In this document: in pieces, positions 21,404-33,051 of the stretch
How the letters are laid out: each line of letters opens with the position of its first letter
How positions within the stretch are numbered: position 1 is the stretch's first letter
Origin: Desulfovibrio sp. X2
GTDB taxonomy: Bacteria; Desulfobacterota; Desulfovibrionia; Desulfovibrionales; Desulfovibrionaceae
NCBI RefSeq assembly: GCF_000422205.1
Contig: NZ_ATHV01000063.1
Span: forward strand, 1 to 64,000
Reading direction: 5' to 3'
DNA: 64,000 nt
Notes under the pieces: model-generated
Told to the model about the DNA's origin: nothing
The model's database searches: none
Seen by the model: the letters and a program-made list of their open reading frames with translations, nothing else
Program-made: the position numbers and the translations under genes

Positions 21404-22966
21404 ATGCCCATCCGTCTCGATACCGTGCAGCGCGCGGTCCTCGCGTGCATCCTGATCCTGGCCGTGGCCGCCTTCACCTTCCTCATGTCCCTGCTCGGGG
21501 GCTGCGCCGCGGGCCCGGACTACGTGCGCCCTGCGGTGCAGACGCCCGCGGCCTACCGCGAGGCCGCAAAGAACGGCGGCAAGGACTGGAAGCAGGCCAG
21601 GCCCGCCGACCTCGGCGGCCGGGGCGACTGGTGGGCCTGCTACGACGATCCGACCCTCGATTCCCTGGTGGCGCGCGTGGCCGTCTCCAACCAGAACGTG
21701 CGCCAGGTGGAGGCCCGGTACCGCCAGGCCAAGGCCCTGGTGCGCGAGGCCCGGGCAAGCTACTTCCCCACCGTCACGGCGGACGGCTCGGCCACGCGCG
21801 GCAAGCAGAGCCCGGGCTCGGCCACGGCCACGACCTACGCCGTGAGCGGCGACGTCTCGTGGGAGCTCGATCTGTGGGGCGCCACGCGGCGCAGCGTGGA
21901 GTCCGAATCGGCAGGCGCCGAGGCGAGCGCGGCCGATCTGGCGGCCGAACTGTTGAGCATGCAGGCCGAACTGGTCACGGACTACTTCGCGCTGCGGACC
22001 ATCGACCTCGAGCTGGACCTGTACAAGCGCACCGTAGCGGCCTACGAGCGCTCGCTGAGCATCACCCGCAACCAGTACAACGCGGGCATCGTCACGCGCT
22101 CGGACGTTGCCTCGGCCGAGACGCAGCTCAAGTCGGCCCAGGCCTCGGCCATCGACCTCGAGGTCGACCGCAGGCAGTACGAGCACGCCATCGCCGTGCT
22201 CATGGGCCAGCCCCCGGCGACGTTCTCGCTGCCTCCCCGCCTGGACGCCCTGCGCGTGCCGGACATCCCCGTCGGCGTGCCCTCCGAGCTGCTCGAGCGC
22301 AGGCCGGACATCGCCGCGGCCGAACGACGCGCCGCGGCCGCCAACGCGCAGATCGGCGTGGCCATGGCCGCCTTCTTCCCCACCCTGACCCTGTCCGCAG
22401 GCGGCGGCTACCAGAACGACGGCCTGGCCGACCTCCTGAGCGTGCCGAACCGCGTCTGGACGCTCGGGCCCGAGCTGGCCCTGACCCTGTTCGACGGGGG
22501 GCTGCGCGCGGCCAAGACGGACTACGCCCGGGCCGCCTACGACGAGACCGTGGCCGGCTACCGCCAGACCGTGCTGGACGGCTTCCGCGAGGTGGAGGAC
22601 TACCTGGCCGCGCTCTCCGTGCTGGCCAGGGAGCAGGTCGTGCAGAACGAGGCCGTGTCCGCGGCGCGCGAGGCCGAGCGGCTGGCCCTGGACCAGTACA
22701 AGGCGGGCACTGTGGACTACGTGAGCGTGGTCAGCGCCCAGACCCAGGCCCTGTCGAGCGAGCTGACCTCGGTCGGCCTGCAGGGCAGGCGCATCGCGGC
22801 CAGCGTCTCGCTGATCGAGGCCCTGGGCGGCGGCTGGCGCGCGGGCGGGACAAAGGCCCCGACGGCGAACGCCGGAGGAAACGAGGCGGACGCCTCAGCC
22901 GGAAAAACGGCCAAAGATGCGGCCGTGGCTTCGCGCACGACGGCCGACGCCAAAACGGTCGAATGA
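21404..22966 (+). CDS. Outer-membrane efflux lipoprotein, NodT/OprM family
   Basis: 520 residues with a lipoprotein signal ending LLGGC. Two outer-membrane-efflux repeats follow, with typical RNQYNAGIVTRSDV and LDQYKAGTVDYVSV segments and the LLERRPDIAAAERR turn. It would form the outer-membrane and periplasmic tunnel of this RND pump. CCAAGGAG lies upstream, and the ATG follows the permease stop by two bases. The last 60 residues are an Ala/Lys/Thr-rich extension not needed by the fold. Confidence 0.92.
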   Translation: MPIRLDTVQRAVLACILILAVAAFTFLMSLLGGCAAGPDYVRPAVQTPAAYREAAKNGGKDWKQARPADLGGRGDWWACYDDPTLDSLVARVAVSNQNVRQVEARYRQAKALVREARASYFPTVTADGSATRGKQSPGSATATTYAVSGDVSWELDLWGATRRSVESESAGAEASAADLAAELLSMQAELVTDYFALRTIDLELDLYKRTVAAYERSLSITRNQYNAGIVTRSDVASAETQLKSAQASAIDLEVDRRQYEHAIAVLMGQPPATFSLPPRLDALRVPDIPVGVPSELLERRPDIAAAERRAAAANAQIGVAMAAFFPTLTLSAGGGYQNDGLADLLSVPNRVWTLGPELALTLFDGGLRAAKTDYARAAYDETVAGYRQTVLDGFREVEDYLAALSVLAREQVVQNEAVSAAREAERLALDQYKAGTVDYVSVVSAQTQALSSELTSVGLQGRRIAASVSLIEALGGGWRAGGTKAPTANAGGNEADASAGKTAKDAAVASRTTADAKTVE

Positions 22967-23040
22967 AAGCCGCAGAAGGGGATTCCGTCCAGCTGCCGTT
23001 CCGTGGCTGCCGGACGTGATCGGGGGGATGTGCGCGCCGC

Positions 23041-23180
23041 GTCGTACGCGACACGCGAATCGGGCGAATGCGCGGTTCCGCCGCAGAGAGGCGGCGGCGT
23101 GAGCCGGCCGAAAACCGCGTTTTTCGGCGCAGCGATCCTCCGCCAAATACGGCTTTGCGTATTTGGCGGACGTCACGCTA
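23041..23180 (-). repeat. Dispersed multi-hairpin element, copy C
   Basis: On the minus strand: GTGACGTCCGCC, a 13-bp hairpin (plus-strand arms 23139-23151 and 23158-23170, 6-base loop), an 8-bp hairpin GCCGAAAA/TTTTCGGC (23107-23128), GCTCAC, a GC hairpin, GGAACCGCGC.TTCGCCCG and GTGTCGCGTACGAC. It matches copies A and B block by block. It sits between the convergent outer-membrane-factor and EF-hand genes and begins at the EF-hand stop codon, so it may end transcripts from both sides. Confidence 0.8.
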
Positions 23181-23516
23181 GAGACGGACGTTCAGGCGGG
23201 ACCAGATGTAGGCGGAGAGGTCCTCGCGGCTGACCATGCCGTCGCGGTCCGCGTCGATCTCGTCGAAGGCCAGGGCGAGCAGGGCCATGCCCTTGGCCGT
23301 GGCGCGCCTGGCCGCATCGCGCTCATCGTCCCCGGCCTCTCGGAGCAGGGACAGGGGCTTCAGCTCCGGCGCCTCGTCCGGCCGCTCCGCGACCTCCCGG
23401 CAGGCGGGCTCGCACGCCTCGGTCCTGGCCCTGAAGTTCGCCCCCTGCCTGCGCGGGCGCTTCTTGAAGAAGGCGTTGATCTCGTCCTGTGTCAGGCATA
23501 CTTTTCCGTTGCTCAT
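23178..23516 (-). CDS. EF-hand protein with FliM-like N-terminal motif
   Basis: 112 residues. A canonical EF-hand loop, DADRDGMVSRED, occupies 88-99 within a helix-loop-helix at about 78-105, so it should bind calcium. The N-terminus CLTQDEINAFF (7-17) resembles the (L/S)SQDEIDALL motif at the N-terminus of FliM/FliN, where it binds phospho-CheY. The middle (20-75) is charged and probably disordered, with Cys35 and Cys39. There is no signal peptide. It is divergent from the histidine kinase gene and shares its promoter region. The function is unknown. Confidence 0.65.
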   Translation of the reverse strand: MSNGKVCLTQDEINAFFKKRPRRQGANFRARTEACEPACREVAERPDEAPELKPLSLLREAGDDERDAARRATAKGMALLALAFDEIDADRDGMVSREDLSAYIWSRLNVRL

Positions 23517-23635
23517 AAGGCTCCTTGTATGGCCCCCAGAACGGCCCTCCCGGGCTTTCCAGGGCGTGACGCGCCGGATGCGGACGCGGTTTCAGCGTAT
23601 ACACCATACAACAGGGGCCGCGGCCGCGTGTGTCC

Positions 23636-23717
23636 GAATGTTTCCCCGGCATTTCAGGACGCGAAGAAGTGTTACCATCGGTTGCAGTTTCGAACGCCGC
23701 AACATTCGGTTACAAAC
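23636..23717 (+). promoter_or_regulatory. Kinase promoter/operator sharing three blocks with the regulator promoter
   Basis: GAATGTTTCCCC (23636-23647), TTTC one 11-base period on, GAAGTGT (23666-23672) and GTTACAAAC (23709-23717), in the same order, orientation and spacing as upstream of the response regulator at 13692-13611. The intervening bases differ, so the blocks look selected rather than recently duplicated. It lies in the 327-base gap between the EF-hand and kinase genes. The 126 bases from here to the kinase ATG are a GC-rich leader in which I see nothing else. Confidence 0.65.
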
Positions 23718-23843
23718 TCTCATTTTGCCTTTTTTCCCGCCCGTGTATGAGGGCTGCACGCACGGCGCGACGGGCGCACGGCGATTTTCCAGGCGCAGGA
23801 CGTAGGCGAGACGCCCCGAACCCGCGCCGCAAGGGAGGAACCC

Positions 23844-25298
23844 ATGGGACTGCCGCGCGGTCTCTATCCTAAATCGCTTTACGGCCAGCTGGTCCTGGTC
23901 CTTCTGGGCGGCATGGTCCTGCTGCAGATCATCACGGCCATGTATCTCATCGCCATACGCGGGCCGCACTTCCTGCGCGACGGGGCATATTCCGACGCCC
24001 TGAGCGCGGCGCGGGAGGTGAAGGTCCTGGACGCCCTGCCCGTGGGAGAGCGCGCGGACATGGCCGCCCGGTTGAGCGATCCCTCCATGAACGTGCGCAT
24101 CGTGGCGGAGCGCCCCGTGCTCGAGCCGCTGCCGCGTGAGCAGGAGAGCGGCGGCGCGGCCCAGACCATGCGCGCCGCCCTCACGGGCATCTTCGGGACC
24201 GAGCGCGGTTTCCTGCTGCGCACCGGAGGCGTGGGCCACTACACGCAGGACCAGATATACGGCGCGGCCAACGCCGAGGACCACCATTTCGGCATGACCT
24301 TCCCCTTCTCCCTGGCCGTGCGCATGGACGACGGCTCCTGGGCCCTGTTCACGCGCCGCGTCCCGGTCGAGACCCCGGGGATCGGCATGCTCTTCCCCAT
24401 GTTCATGGACATGTGGTGGCGCTTCGTGCTCATCCTGCTCCTCGTGCTGCTGGTCGTGCGCTGGGTCACGCGTCCCCTGCGCGTGCTGGCCCAGGCCGCT
24501 GACGAATTCGGCACCAACCTGGCGCACACCCCCCTGCCCGAGAAAGGCCCTACCGAGACGCGTCGCGCCATCCAGGCCTTCAACCGCATGCAGCGGCGCA
24601 TCCGCCAGTTCGTGGAGGAGCGCAGCCGCATGCTGGCGGCCATCTCCCACGACCTGAAGACGCCGGTCACGCGGCTGCGCCTGCGCTGCGACCTCATCGA
24701 GCCCGCGGATCTGCAGAAGCGCTTCGTGGCCGACCTCGACGAGCTGCGCGACATGCTCTGCCTCTCGCTCGACTTCGTGCGCAGCATCGAACGCGGCGAG
24801 GAAGAGGTGGAGGTGGACCTGAACTCGCTCCTGGAAAGCCTGCGCGACGACTACGCCGAGATCGGCCAGAGCGTGGAGTGCGCGGGCGAAGCCCTGGAGC
24901 CCCTGCCCGCGCGGCCCGCAGGACTCAAGCGCTGCCTGACGAACCTCCTGGACAACGCCGTGCGCTACGGCGGCGCGGCGAGCGTTGAGATCGAGGACCA
25001 GGGCGACAACGTGACCATCGCCATCCGCGACCGTGGCCCCGGCATCCCGGAGAAGAGCCTTCCCCGCGTCTTCGAGCCCTTCTTCCGTGTGGAGGGCTCG
25101 CGCAGCCCACGCACCGGCGGTCACGGTCTGGGCCTCAGCATCGCGCGCAACATCGCCTTGCAGCACGGCGGCGACATCCGCCTGCGCAACCTGCCTGAAG
25201 GAGGCCTGGAAGCCCTTTTGAGTCTGCCGCGCCGCAGGATCGAAGGCACGGCAAAGCCTGAGGCGCGTCTGTGCCACGCAGGTCAGGGGATCGGCTAG
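23844..25298 (+). CDS. Sensor histidine kinase of the RND locus
   Basis: 484 residues. TM1 at about 16-38 and TM2 at about 190-207 enclose a periplasmic sensor domain of about 150 residues. HAMP follows (205-262), then HisKA with the H-box AAISHDLKTPVTRLR (His269), then HATPase with the N-box LTNLLDNAVRYGG, DRGPGIPE and GGHGLGLSI. An EnvZ/BaeS-type kinase. Its only nearby orphan partner is the OmpR-family regulator at 12830-13567, across the efflux operon; matching promoter blocks support the pairing. AAGGGAGG precedes the ATG. The signal sensed is unknown, presumably envelope stress or a pump substrate. Confidence 0.9.
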   Translation: MGLPRGLYPKSLYGQLVLVLLGGMVLLQIITAMYLIAIRGPHFLRDGAYSDALSAAREVKVLDALPVGERADMAARLSDPSMNVRIVAERPVLEPLPREQESGGAAQTMRAALTGIFGTERGFLLRTGGVGHYTQDQIYGAANAEDHHFGMTFPFSLAVRMDDGSWALFTRRVPVETPGIGMLFPMFMDMWWRFVLILLLVLLVVRWVTRPLRVLAQAADEFGTNLAHTPLPEKGPTETRRAIQAFNRMQRRIRQFVEERSRMLAAISHDLKTPVTRLRLRCDLIEPADLQKRFVADLDELRDMLCLSLDFVRSIERGEEEVEVDLNSLLESLRDDYAEIGQSVECAGEALEPLPARPAGLKRCLTNLLDNAVRYGGAASVEIEDQGDNVTIAIRDRGPGIPEKSLPRVFEPFFRVEGSRSPRTGGHGLGLSIARNIALQHGGDIRLRNLPEGGLEALLSLPRRRIEGTAKPEARLCHAGQGIG

Positions 25299-25318
25299 GG
25301 AGAATGCCTCCGGCGGCC

Positions 25319-25345
25319 AGGGAGGGGGCTGCGCGCCCCCTCCCT
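25319..25345 (+). terminator. GC-rich hairpin after the histidine kinase
   Basis: An 11-bp perfect stem AGGGAGGGGGC/GCCCCCTCCCT around a TGCGC loop, 20 bases after the kinase stop. No T tract follows. It probably ends or stabilises the kinase transcript. Confidence 0.65.
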
Positions 25346-25508
25346 GGACCCTCCCGGCGCGAGGCTCGGCCTCGACCGCCTTCGCACACTGCACGCCCGG
25401 CCCAAAAAACACGGGCCGCCCGGGCGTGGAGGCTCGAGGGAGACCGCGAAGACCAATCCTTCCCCGGACCGGAAAACGACGGAGCCCGGACCTCCTCAAG
25501 CAAGGCCT

Positions 25509-25966
25509 CAGGCCGCCCAAAACGAGCCGGATGCAAGGCGCAAGGAAAGTCCGAGCCCGACGCGTATTCCACATACGCGAGGGTTCGGACTTTCCGCAGC
25601 AACGCGGCAGACGGCACGTTTTCAGCGGCCCGAAGCAGAAAACGGGAAGATCACCGGCCTGCTCGGATCAAAAAGCCAGGCAGCTCAAAACGCGTCGGAT
25701 GCAAGGCGCAAGGAAAGCTCAAGCCCGACGCGTATTCCCGATACGCGAGGGTTCGGACTTTCCGCGGCAACGCGGCAGACGGCACGTTTTCAGCCGCCCG
25801 AAGCAGAAAACGGGAAGATCACCGACCTTCTCGGATCAAAAAGCCAGGCCGCTCGAAACGCGTCGGATGCAAGGCGCAAGGAAAGTCCGAGCCCGACGCG
25901 TATTCCACATACGCGAGGGTTCGGACTTTCCGCGGCAACGCAGCAGACGGCACGTTTTCAGCGGCC
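25509..25966. repeat. Three-copy 168-bp tandem repeat with internal hairpins
   Basis: ATGCAAGGCGCAAGGAAAG recurs at 25531, 25699 and 25867, an exact 168-base period; the third unit is cut at 25966. Each unit holds a 52-base nested hairpin (25544-25595, 25712-25763, 25880-25931): outer arms GGAAAGTCCGA/TCGGACTTTCC, inner arms CGCGTAT/ATACGCG. Because 168 is a multiple of three, long open frames cross it, but no start signal or protein family supports them. The 25346-25508 stretch holds nothing else recognisable. The array ends 31 bases before the L-serine dehydratase start, so hairpins will form in its leader if transcribed from upstream. Confidence 0.9.
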
Positions 25967-25997
25967 TGGCCTTCCCTTCGCGAGAGGGACAGGCTAG

Positions 25998-27404
25998 ATG
26001 GGCGCCATGCGCACAATCCGCACCTCCATCTTCGAGCTGTTCAAGGTAGGGCCCGGGCCGTCCAGCTCGCACACCATGGGCCCCATGCGCGCCGCGGGCA
26101 TGTTCCTCGCGGCCTGCAGGCGGCTCCCCCCCGAGACCCAGGCCCGCGCCGCGCGCCTTGCGGTGCGCCTGTACGGCTCGCTCGCGGCCACGGGCCGGGG
26201 CCACGCCACGGACCGCGCCGTGGCCGCCGGGCTGCTCGGCCACGAACCGGCCACCTGCCCGCCGGACCTGCTCTCGCGCCTGGACATGACGCCCGGGGTG
26301 CTCCACGCCGTGGAACTCGGCGAGGGCCGGGCCGCGCTCGACCCCGCGGACATCGTCTTCGACGAGCTGGCGCCCGTGCCGGGCATGCTGCAGGTCGGCC
26401 AGGACACGGGCGGGCTGCCGGGCCATCCGAACACCCTCGAGTTCGTCCTGCGCGACGCGAACGGCGCGGAGCTGCTGCTGCGCCGCTATGCCTCGCCGGG
26501 CGGCGGATTCGTGGACGACGGCAGCGAGAGCGCGCAGGAGCTCGGCGAGGTGCCCTATCCCTATGACAGCATGGCCGAGCTGCGCGCCGCCTGCGACCTG
26601 GCCGGGCTGCCCCTGCACGAGGTGCTGCTGCGCAACGAGGAGGCCCTGACCGGAGCCACGCGGGCCGAGATCGACAAGAAGCTCACCAGGATCATGGAGG
26701 TCATGCTCGACTGCGTGCAGCGCGGGCTGCAGGCCGAGGGGCCGCTTCCCGGGCCCATCGGCCTGTGGCGCAAGGCGCGCGGCATCATGGCCCGCTCGCG
26801 CAAGCGCCGCCACCAGGCGGAGAAGTTCCTGCTCACCCTTTCGGCCTGCGCCCTGGCCGCGGCCGAGGAGAACGCCGCGGGCCACGTGGTGGTCACCGCG
26901 CCCACGGCCGGGGCCGCGGGCGTGCTGCCCGCCGTGCTCTACGTCTGCAAGGAGATAAAGGGGCTGCCGCGCGCCGCGCTGCGCCAGGGGATGCTGGCAG
27001 CCGCGGCCGTGGGCCTCCTGGCCCGGCACGAGGCCTCCATCTCCGGCGCCGAGGTCGGCTGCCAGGGCGAGGTGGGGGTGGCCTCGGCCATGGCCGCGGC
27101 CATGGCGGCCCAGGCCCACGGCCTGCCGCTCCAGGCCGTGGAGAACGCCGCGGAGTCGGCCCTCGAGCACCATCTCGGCCTGGTCTGCGACCCCATCGGC
27201 GGCTTCGTGCAGATCCCCTGCATCGAGCGCAACTCCATGGGCGCGGTCAAGGCCTACAACGCCTTCCTCCTGGCCACGGCCGTGCCCACGGGCCACCACG
27301 TGGTCGGGCTCGACCGCGCGCTCCTGGCCATGCTGCACATCGGCCGCGACATGTCGCCCGACTACCGCGAGACCGCGCGCGGCGGCCTGGCCCGGCAGGC
27401 CTGA
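25998..27404 (+). CDS. L-serine dehydratase, single-chain iron-sulfur type
   Basis: 468 residues. It deaminates L-serine to pyruvate and ammonia using a [4Fe-4S] cluster. The beta part (1-155) opens FELFKVGPGPSSSHTMGP; the alpha part carries the TAPTAGAAGVLPAV loop and the cluster cysteines in GCQGEVG, CDPIGG and CIERNSMG. This is the SdaA-like fusion of the two halves. The start ATG has GAGAGGGAC upstream; a second in-frame ATG follows three codons later. It lies just past the 168-bp repeats and convergent with the DUF401 permease gene. Confidence 0.93.
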   Translation: MGAMRTIRTSIFELFKVGPGPSSSHTMGPMRAAGMFLAACRRLPPETQARAARLAVRLYGSLAATGRGHATDRAVAAGLLGHEPATCPPDLLSRLDMTPGVLHAVELGEGRAALDPADIVFDELAPVPGMLQVGQDTGGLPGHPNTLEFVLRDANGAELLLRRYASPGGGFVDDGSESAQELGEVPYPYDSMAELRAACDLAGLPLHEVLLRNEEALTGATRAEIDKKLTRIMEVMLDCVQRGLQAEGPLPGPIGLWRKARGIMARSRKRRHQAEKFLLTLSACALAAAEENAAGHVVVTAPTAGAAGVLPAVLYVCKEIKGLPRAALRQGMLAAAAVGLLARHEASISGAEVGCQGEVGVASAMAAAMAAQAHGLPLQAVENAAESALEHHLGLVCDPIGGFVQIPCIERNSMGAVKAYNAFLLATAVPTGHHVVGLDRALLAMLHIGRDMSPDYRETARGGLARQA

Positions 27405-27417
27405 GGCGGCCCGGGGA

Positions 27418-28713
27418 CTAGGCCAGCCAGGTTCGCAGCACGAAGAAGTAGGCCACGGCGAAGGCGAGGAAGATGGCGCTCGGCCGGAGGATGGACTTCC
27501 AGCCCCGCTCGAGCCCCACGCCGAAGTAGTCGCAGGTCATGAGCAGGCAGGCGTGCAGCGGCGAGGCCAGCACGCCCGTGTAGCCCGCCATGAGCCCGAA
27601 GACCACGTAGGCCGTCCTGACGCCGGGCGAGACGTGCATGTGCTCGAGAAGTCCCAGCAGCAGCGGGAAGGTCGTGCCCACGAAGGCCATGCTGATGCCG
27701 CAGATGAGCCCCACGAGGAGCGGCAGGACCAGGGTCACCACGAAGAGCGCGGCGTCACCCGAGGCCGCCTGGCTCAGCTGCGTGACCACGCCGCCCGCCT
27801 CCACCACCTGCTTGAAGATGAAGATGGTCAGCACCAGCCAGACCATGCCCGCCACGCGGCGCTGGAAGACCGTGCGCAGCACGCGCGCCGGGCTCCAGCC
27901 GTTCTGCGCCGCGACCACCGCGATGGACAGCACCAGCGCCAGGATGAAGCCCGACTGGTCCGGCAGCCCCGGCACCACGCTGTCCAGGGTCTGGTCCAGG
28001 ACCAGGGCGCCCACGAGCGCAGTGAGGATGGGCAGGCTCTCGCGCAGGGCCTTGCCGAACTCCCTGGGGCCGGTCTGGCCGCGCCCGGCCGAGGGCGGCA
28101 GGGGCAGGACCCCGGGCCTGAGGTAGAACAGCCAGCCGAGCGTCAGGCTCATGACCAGGCTCGGCCAGGTCAGGGCGACGAGTTCCGCGATGGTCATGCC
28201 GGTGAGGGCCGAGGCCAGGATGAGCACGGGATAGAGCGGCCAGGTCAGCTCCCAGATGTGGCGGAACCAGTAGTTGAGCATGGCCTGGCGCGTGGCGTCC
28301 ACGGGCAGCTCCCCGGCCGCGCTGCGCACCATGGGCGCGGAGAAGAGCGCGCCGCCCGGCATGGGCAAAAGCCCGATGAGCGCGGGGAAGAAGATGAGCC
28401 GCAGGCGGTGGCTGCGCATGAGCGTGCTCGTGGCGCGCATCAGCCGCTCGCCCTGGCCGCTCTGCTCCAGGATGTCCGAGAGCACCAGGATGAGGCCCAC
28501 GATCACGGCCAGCGACATGAGCTCCTGCTCCCACAGGGCGGAGAGGGCCGCGCGGCCCCAGGAGACGGGGCCGAGGCCGAAGAGCAGGGCGAGCACGAAG
28601 CTGCCGCCGAGGATGCAGGTCGGCAGGGCGATCCTCTTGCGGATCGCCACGAGCATGACCACGAAGGCCAGGGCGACCTTGGCGAGAGGCACGGCGACGT
28701 TCAGGAAATCCAT
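27418..28713 (-). CDS. DUF401-family membrane transporter
   Basis: 431 residues, about ten hydrophobic helices, with two internal similar halves typical of the ion-transporter superfamily. LPMPGGALFSAPMV near residue 115 and GYTGVLASPLHAC near the C-terminus are the re-entrant-loop-like signatures of DUF401 proteins. The start is at ATG 28713 with CGGAGGGATCC directly upstream, six codons inside the longest frame. The substrate is unknown; relatives are thought to carry organic anions. Same strand and 96 bases after uvrA. Confidence 0.75.
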   Translation of the reverse strand: MDFLNVAVPLAKVALAFVVMLVAIRKRIALPTCILGGSFVLALLFGLGPVSWGRAALSALWEQELMSLAVIVGLILVLSDILEQSGQGERLMRATSTLMRSHRLRLIFFPALIGLLPMPGGALFSAPMVRSAAGELPVDATRQAMLNYWFRHIWELTWPLYPVLILASALTGMTIAELVALTWPSLVMSLTLGWLFYLRPGVLPLPPSAGRGQTGPREFGKALRESLPILTALVGALVLDQTLDSVVPGLPDQSGFILALVLSIAVVAAQNGWSPARVLRTVFQRRVAGMVWLVLTIFIFKQVVEAGGVVTQLSQAASGDAALFVVTLVLPLLVGLICGISMAFVGTTFPLLLGLLEHMHVSPGVRTAYVVFGLMAGYTGVLASPLHACLLMTCDYFGVGLERGWKSILRPSAIFLAFAVAYFFVLRTWLA

Positions 28714-28809
28714 GGATCCCTCCGGGGGCATGCATGCATACGCCCATCCCCCCGGCCCCGCAAGACGACCTGAACGCGGTTCACCGCCTGCGGCCCGGCC
28801 CGCTGCGGG

Positions 28810-31560
<2,751 letters not shown>

Positions 31561-32086
31561 GCTTCCTCCAGCGGCTAAATGCCGCAGTCCGGGAAGGTAA
31601 CACCGAACTGGTGAATGGCAAGCGGGGGAGGAGGAAAAGACCGGACTGCGCCGCGCCGGAGGTCGCCCGGGCCGCCGCCGTTCCCGCGGCGCGCGGGAAA
31701 TCCGCCGTCCCGCCTCCGCCCCGCGACGCCATTCGGCCTGCGCGTATCGCCTCTCATACGGAGTGGGTCTGTCGGCGATGAACTTGTCGCCCGCCAGATT
31801 CTCTTGCAACACGCTGAAGGCAAGGCCTATCTGTCGAAAAAATGAACTCCGGGCCATGATGGCACAATGATTTCACAAGCTACTGAAATACTGCATCTTC
31901 ATCTTCCCGGTCGACGTGCGCCGAACTCCGTCAACCGCCCTGAGCCGCCCGGACGCCATGCGGATGCGCCCGGACCCGCCCGGGGGATTTTTCGGGTGTA
32001 GAATGCCCGTGCGTCCGGTTCGGCGTCCGGGCGCTGAAGCTGTCGCATGGGTGCATTTCTATATGTTTCCACGTAGGAGAAACGCA
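31561..32086. other. Gene-free stretch between uvrA and the AT-rich module
   Basis: About 525 bases without a convincing gene. The uvrA end presumably holds its promoter. Composition changes along the stretch: GC-rich up to about 31740, then mixed. A TAGAAT at 31998-32003 could be a -10 element for the downstream module. No tRNA, hairpin array or mobile-element end was recognised. Confidence 0.4.
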
Positions 32087-32158
32087 GTGCCCGTCAGCAC
32101 GATGGCCCTGCCCCTGCCGAATGACGAAACCGCACGACGAGACGAGGAACGCCCATGA
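32087..32158 (+). CDS. Possible 23-residue leader peptide ahead of the AT-rich module
   Basis: A GTG-initiated frame (MPVSTMALPLPNDETARRDE...) with AGGAG seven bases upstream. Its TGA overlaps the ATG of the next gene as ATGA, which would couple translation of the two. It is too short for homology judgement, and the next gene has its own GAGGAA site, so this may be accidental. Confidence 0.3.
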   Translation: MPVSTMALPLPNDETARRDEERP

Positions 32159-33051
32159 TCCGCGACCGCATCTCCCCCTTCCCGCGCCTCCCCAGCCTGC
32201 TTCTCTTCAGCCTGCTTCTCCTGGCCGGGCTGCTCGCGGCCCTTCCCGTCGGGTCCGCCCGTGCCGGGTCCCTGGATTGGATGCCCGCCGACGACGCGGT
32301 CGGCTTCTGGGGCGCCAGGCTGCCCATCCCCGAGGATGCCTCGGGTCTTTGGATGGGATCGTTCTATACGAATCAGAACGGTGATTTCATCATTGATTAC
32401 AGATTCACATCGGGAAAGGTATACCATTACATATTTTTCAATCTGACAAAAGGGACTATTGATAGAGAATGGGAAGGACGGACAGAAGAAGAAAAGACAC
32501 TAGCAAACTCAACTGCCGACGAATATTCCGAACGTTCTGGAAAACTCAAGCGGTATCGAGAAAAATTTGATATGAAATATACCACGATACATCTTGTCTC
32601 CGGATCGACAAACAGCACTCCACTTGAATTCGGCATTCAGTACTCGAGCAACAATGAAGAACGCTCTGAGGCAATTATATGGACGTCAAAACGGACGCAT
32701 ATGTTTTCATGCTACGGATATCACGGTTGGACAGATGGGCTTCCTTGTAATGGAAGAATACATTCAATGTCACTTTTAATGCCCATCGGAGAGGCCGTTC
32801 TTCCCGACAAAACAATTTTAAAGATGTCTGGCAATGCTTCTTTCGTCATCCGATTCAAAGAAGATATGTCATCTCCGTACATCGCCAGCAACCCAGAACT
32901 GGTCCGACTACCGTTCAAGGAGGCCTATGGATTGTACATCAAAACAGCTCAACGCTTGCGTGCTCAAAAACCAGCCAACCTCCTGGAAGCGGTGGACGCC
33001 ATTGTCACGCCCTACTTTCAGGACAAGCTGAAAAGCAAGGAGAATAAGTGA
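32155..33051 (+). CDS. Exported protein of unknown family, AT-rich gene
   Basis: 298 residues with a clear signal peptide (hydrophobic 14-31, cleavage near ARA-GS at 37-38), so it is periplasmic or secreted. The mature part is mixed alpha/beta with aromatic beta strands (HYIFFNL, YTTIHLVSG, FSCYGYHGW) and two cysteines. Base composition is unlike its surroundings: the 60 bases from 32521 contain only 20 G or C, against strongly GC-rich neighbours, and codons such as ATA and AGA appear. This suggests recent acquisition. The TGA stop overlaps the next ATG by one base. I do not recognise the family. Confidence 0.7.
   Translation: MIRDRISPFPRLPSLLLFSLLLLAGLLAALPVGSARAGSLDWMPADDAVGFWGARLPIPEDASGLWMGSFYTNQNGDFIIDYRFTSGKVYHYIFFNLTKGTIDREWEGRTEEEKTLANSTADEYSERSGKLKRYREKFDMKYTTIHLVSGSTNSTPLEFGIQYSSNNEERSEAIIWTSKRTHMFSCYGYHGWTDGLPCNGRIHSMSLLMPIGEAVLPDKTILKMSGNASFVIRFKEDMSSPYIASNPELVRLPFKEAYGLYIKTAQRLRAQKPANLLEAVDAIVTPYFQDKLKSKENK

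Noticed and set aside
25509-25966. CRISPR array
   Set aside because: Units are 168 bp and directly abutting with no unique spacers, and no cas genes are present.
25271-26566. Open frame with repeated 56-residue units across the 168-bp repeats
   Set aside because: The period is a multiple of three, which keeps frames open; the frame continues out of phase into serine dehydratase and has no start signal.
31561-31857. N-terminal extension of UvrA by 99 codons
   Set aside because: The family start [17 protein letters not shown] has its own GGAGGAAGC signal; the extension is Arg-rich and unlike UvrA.
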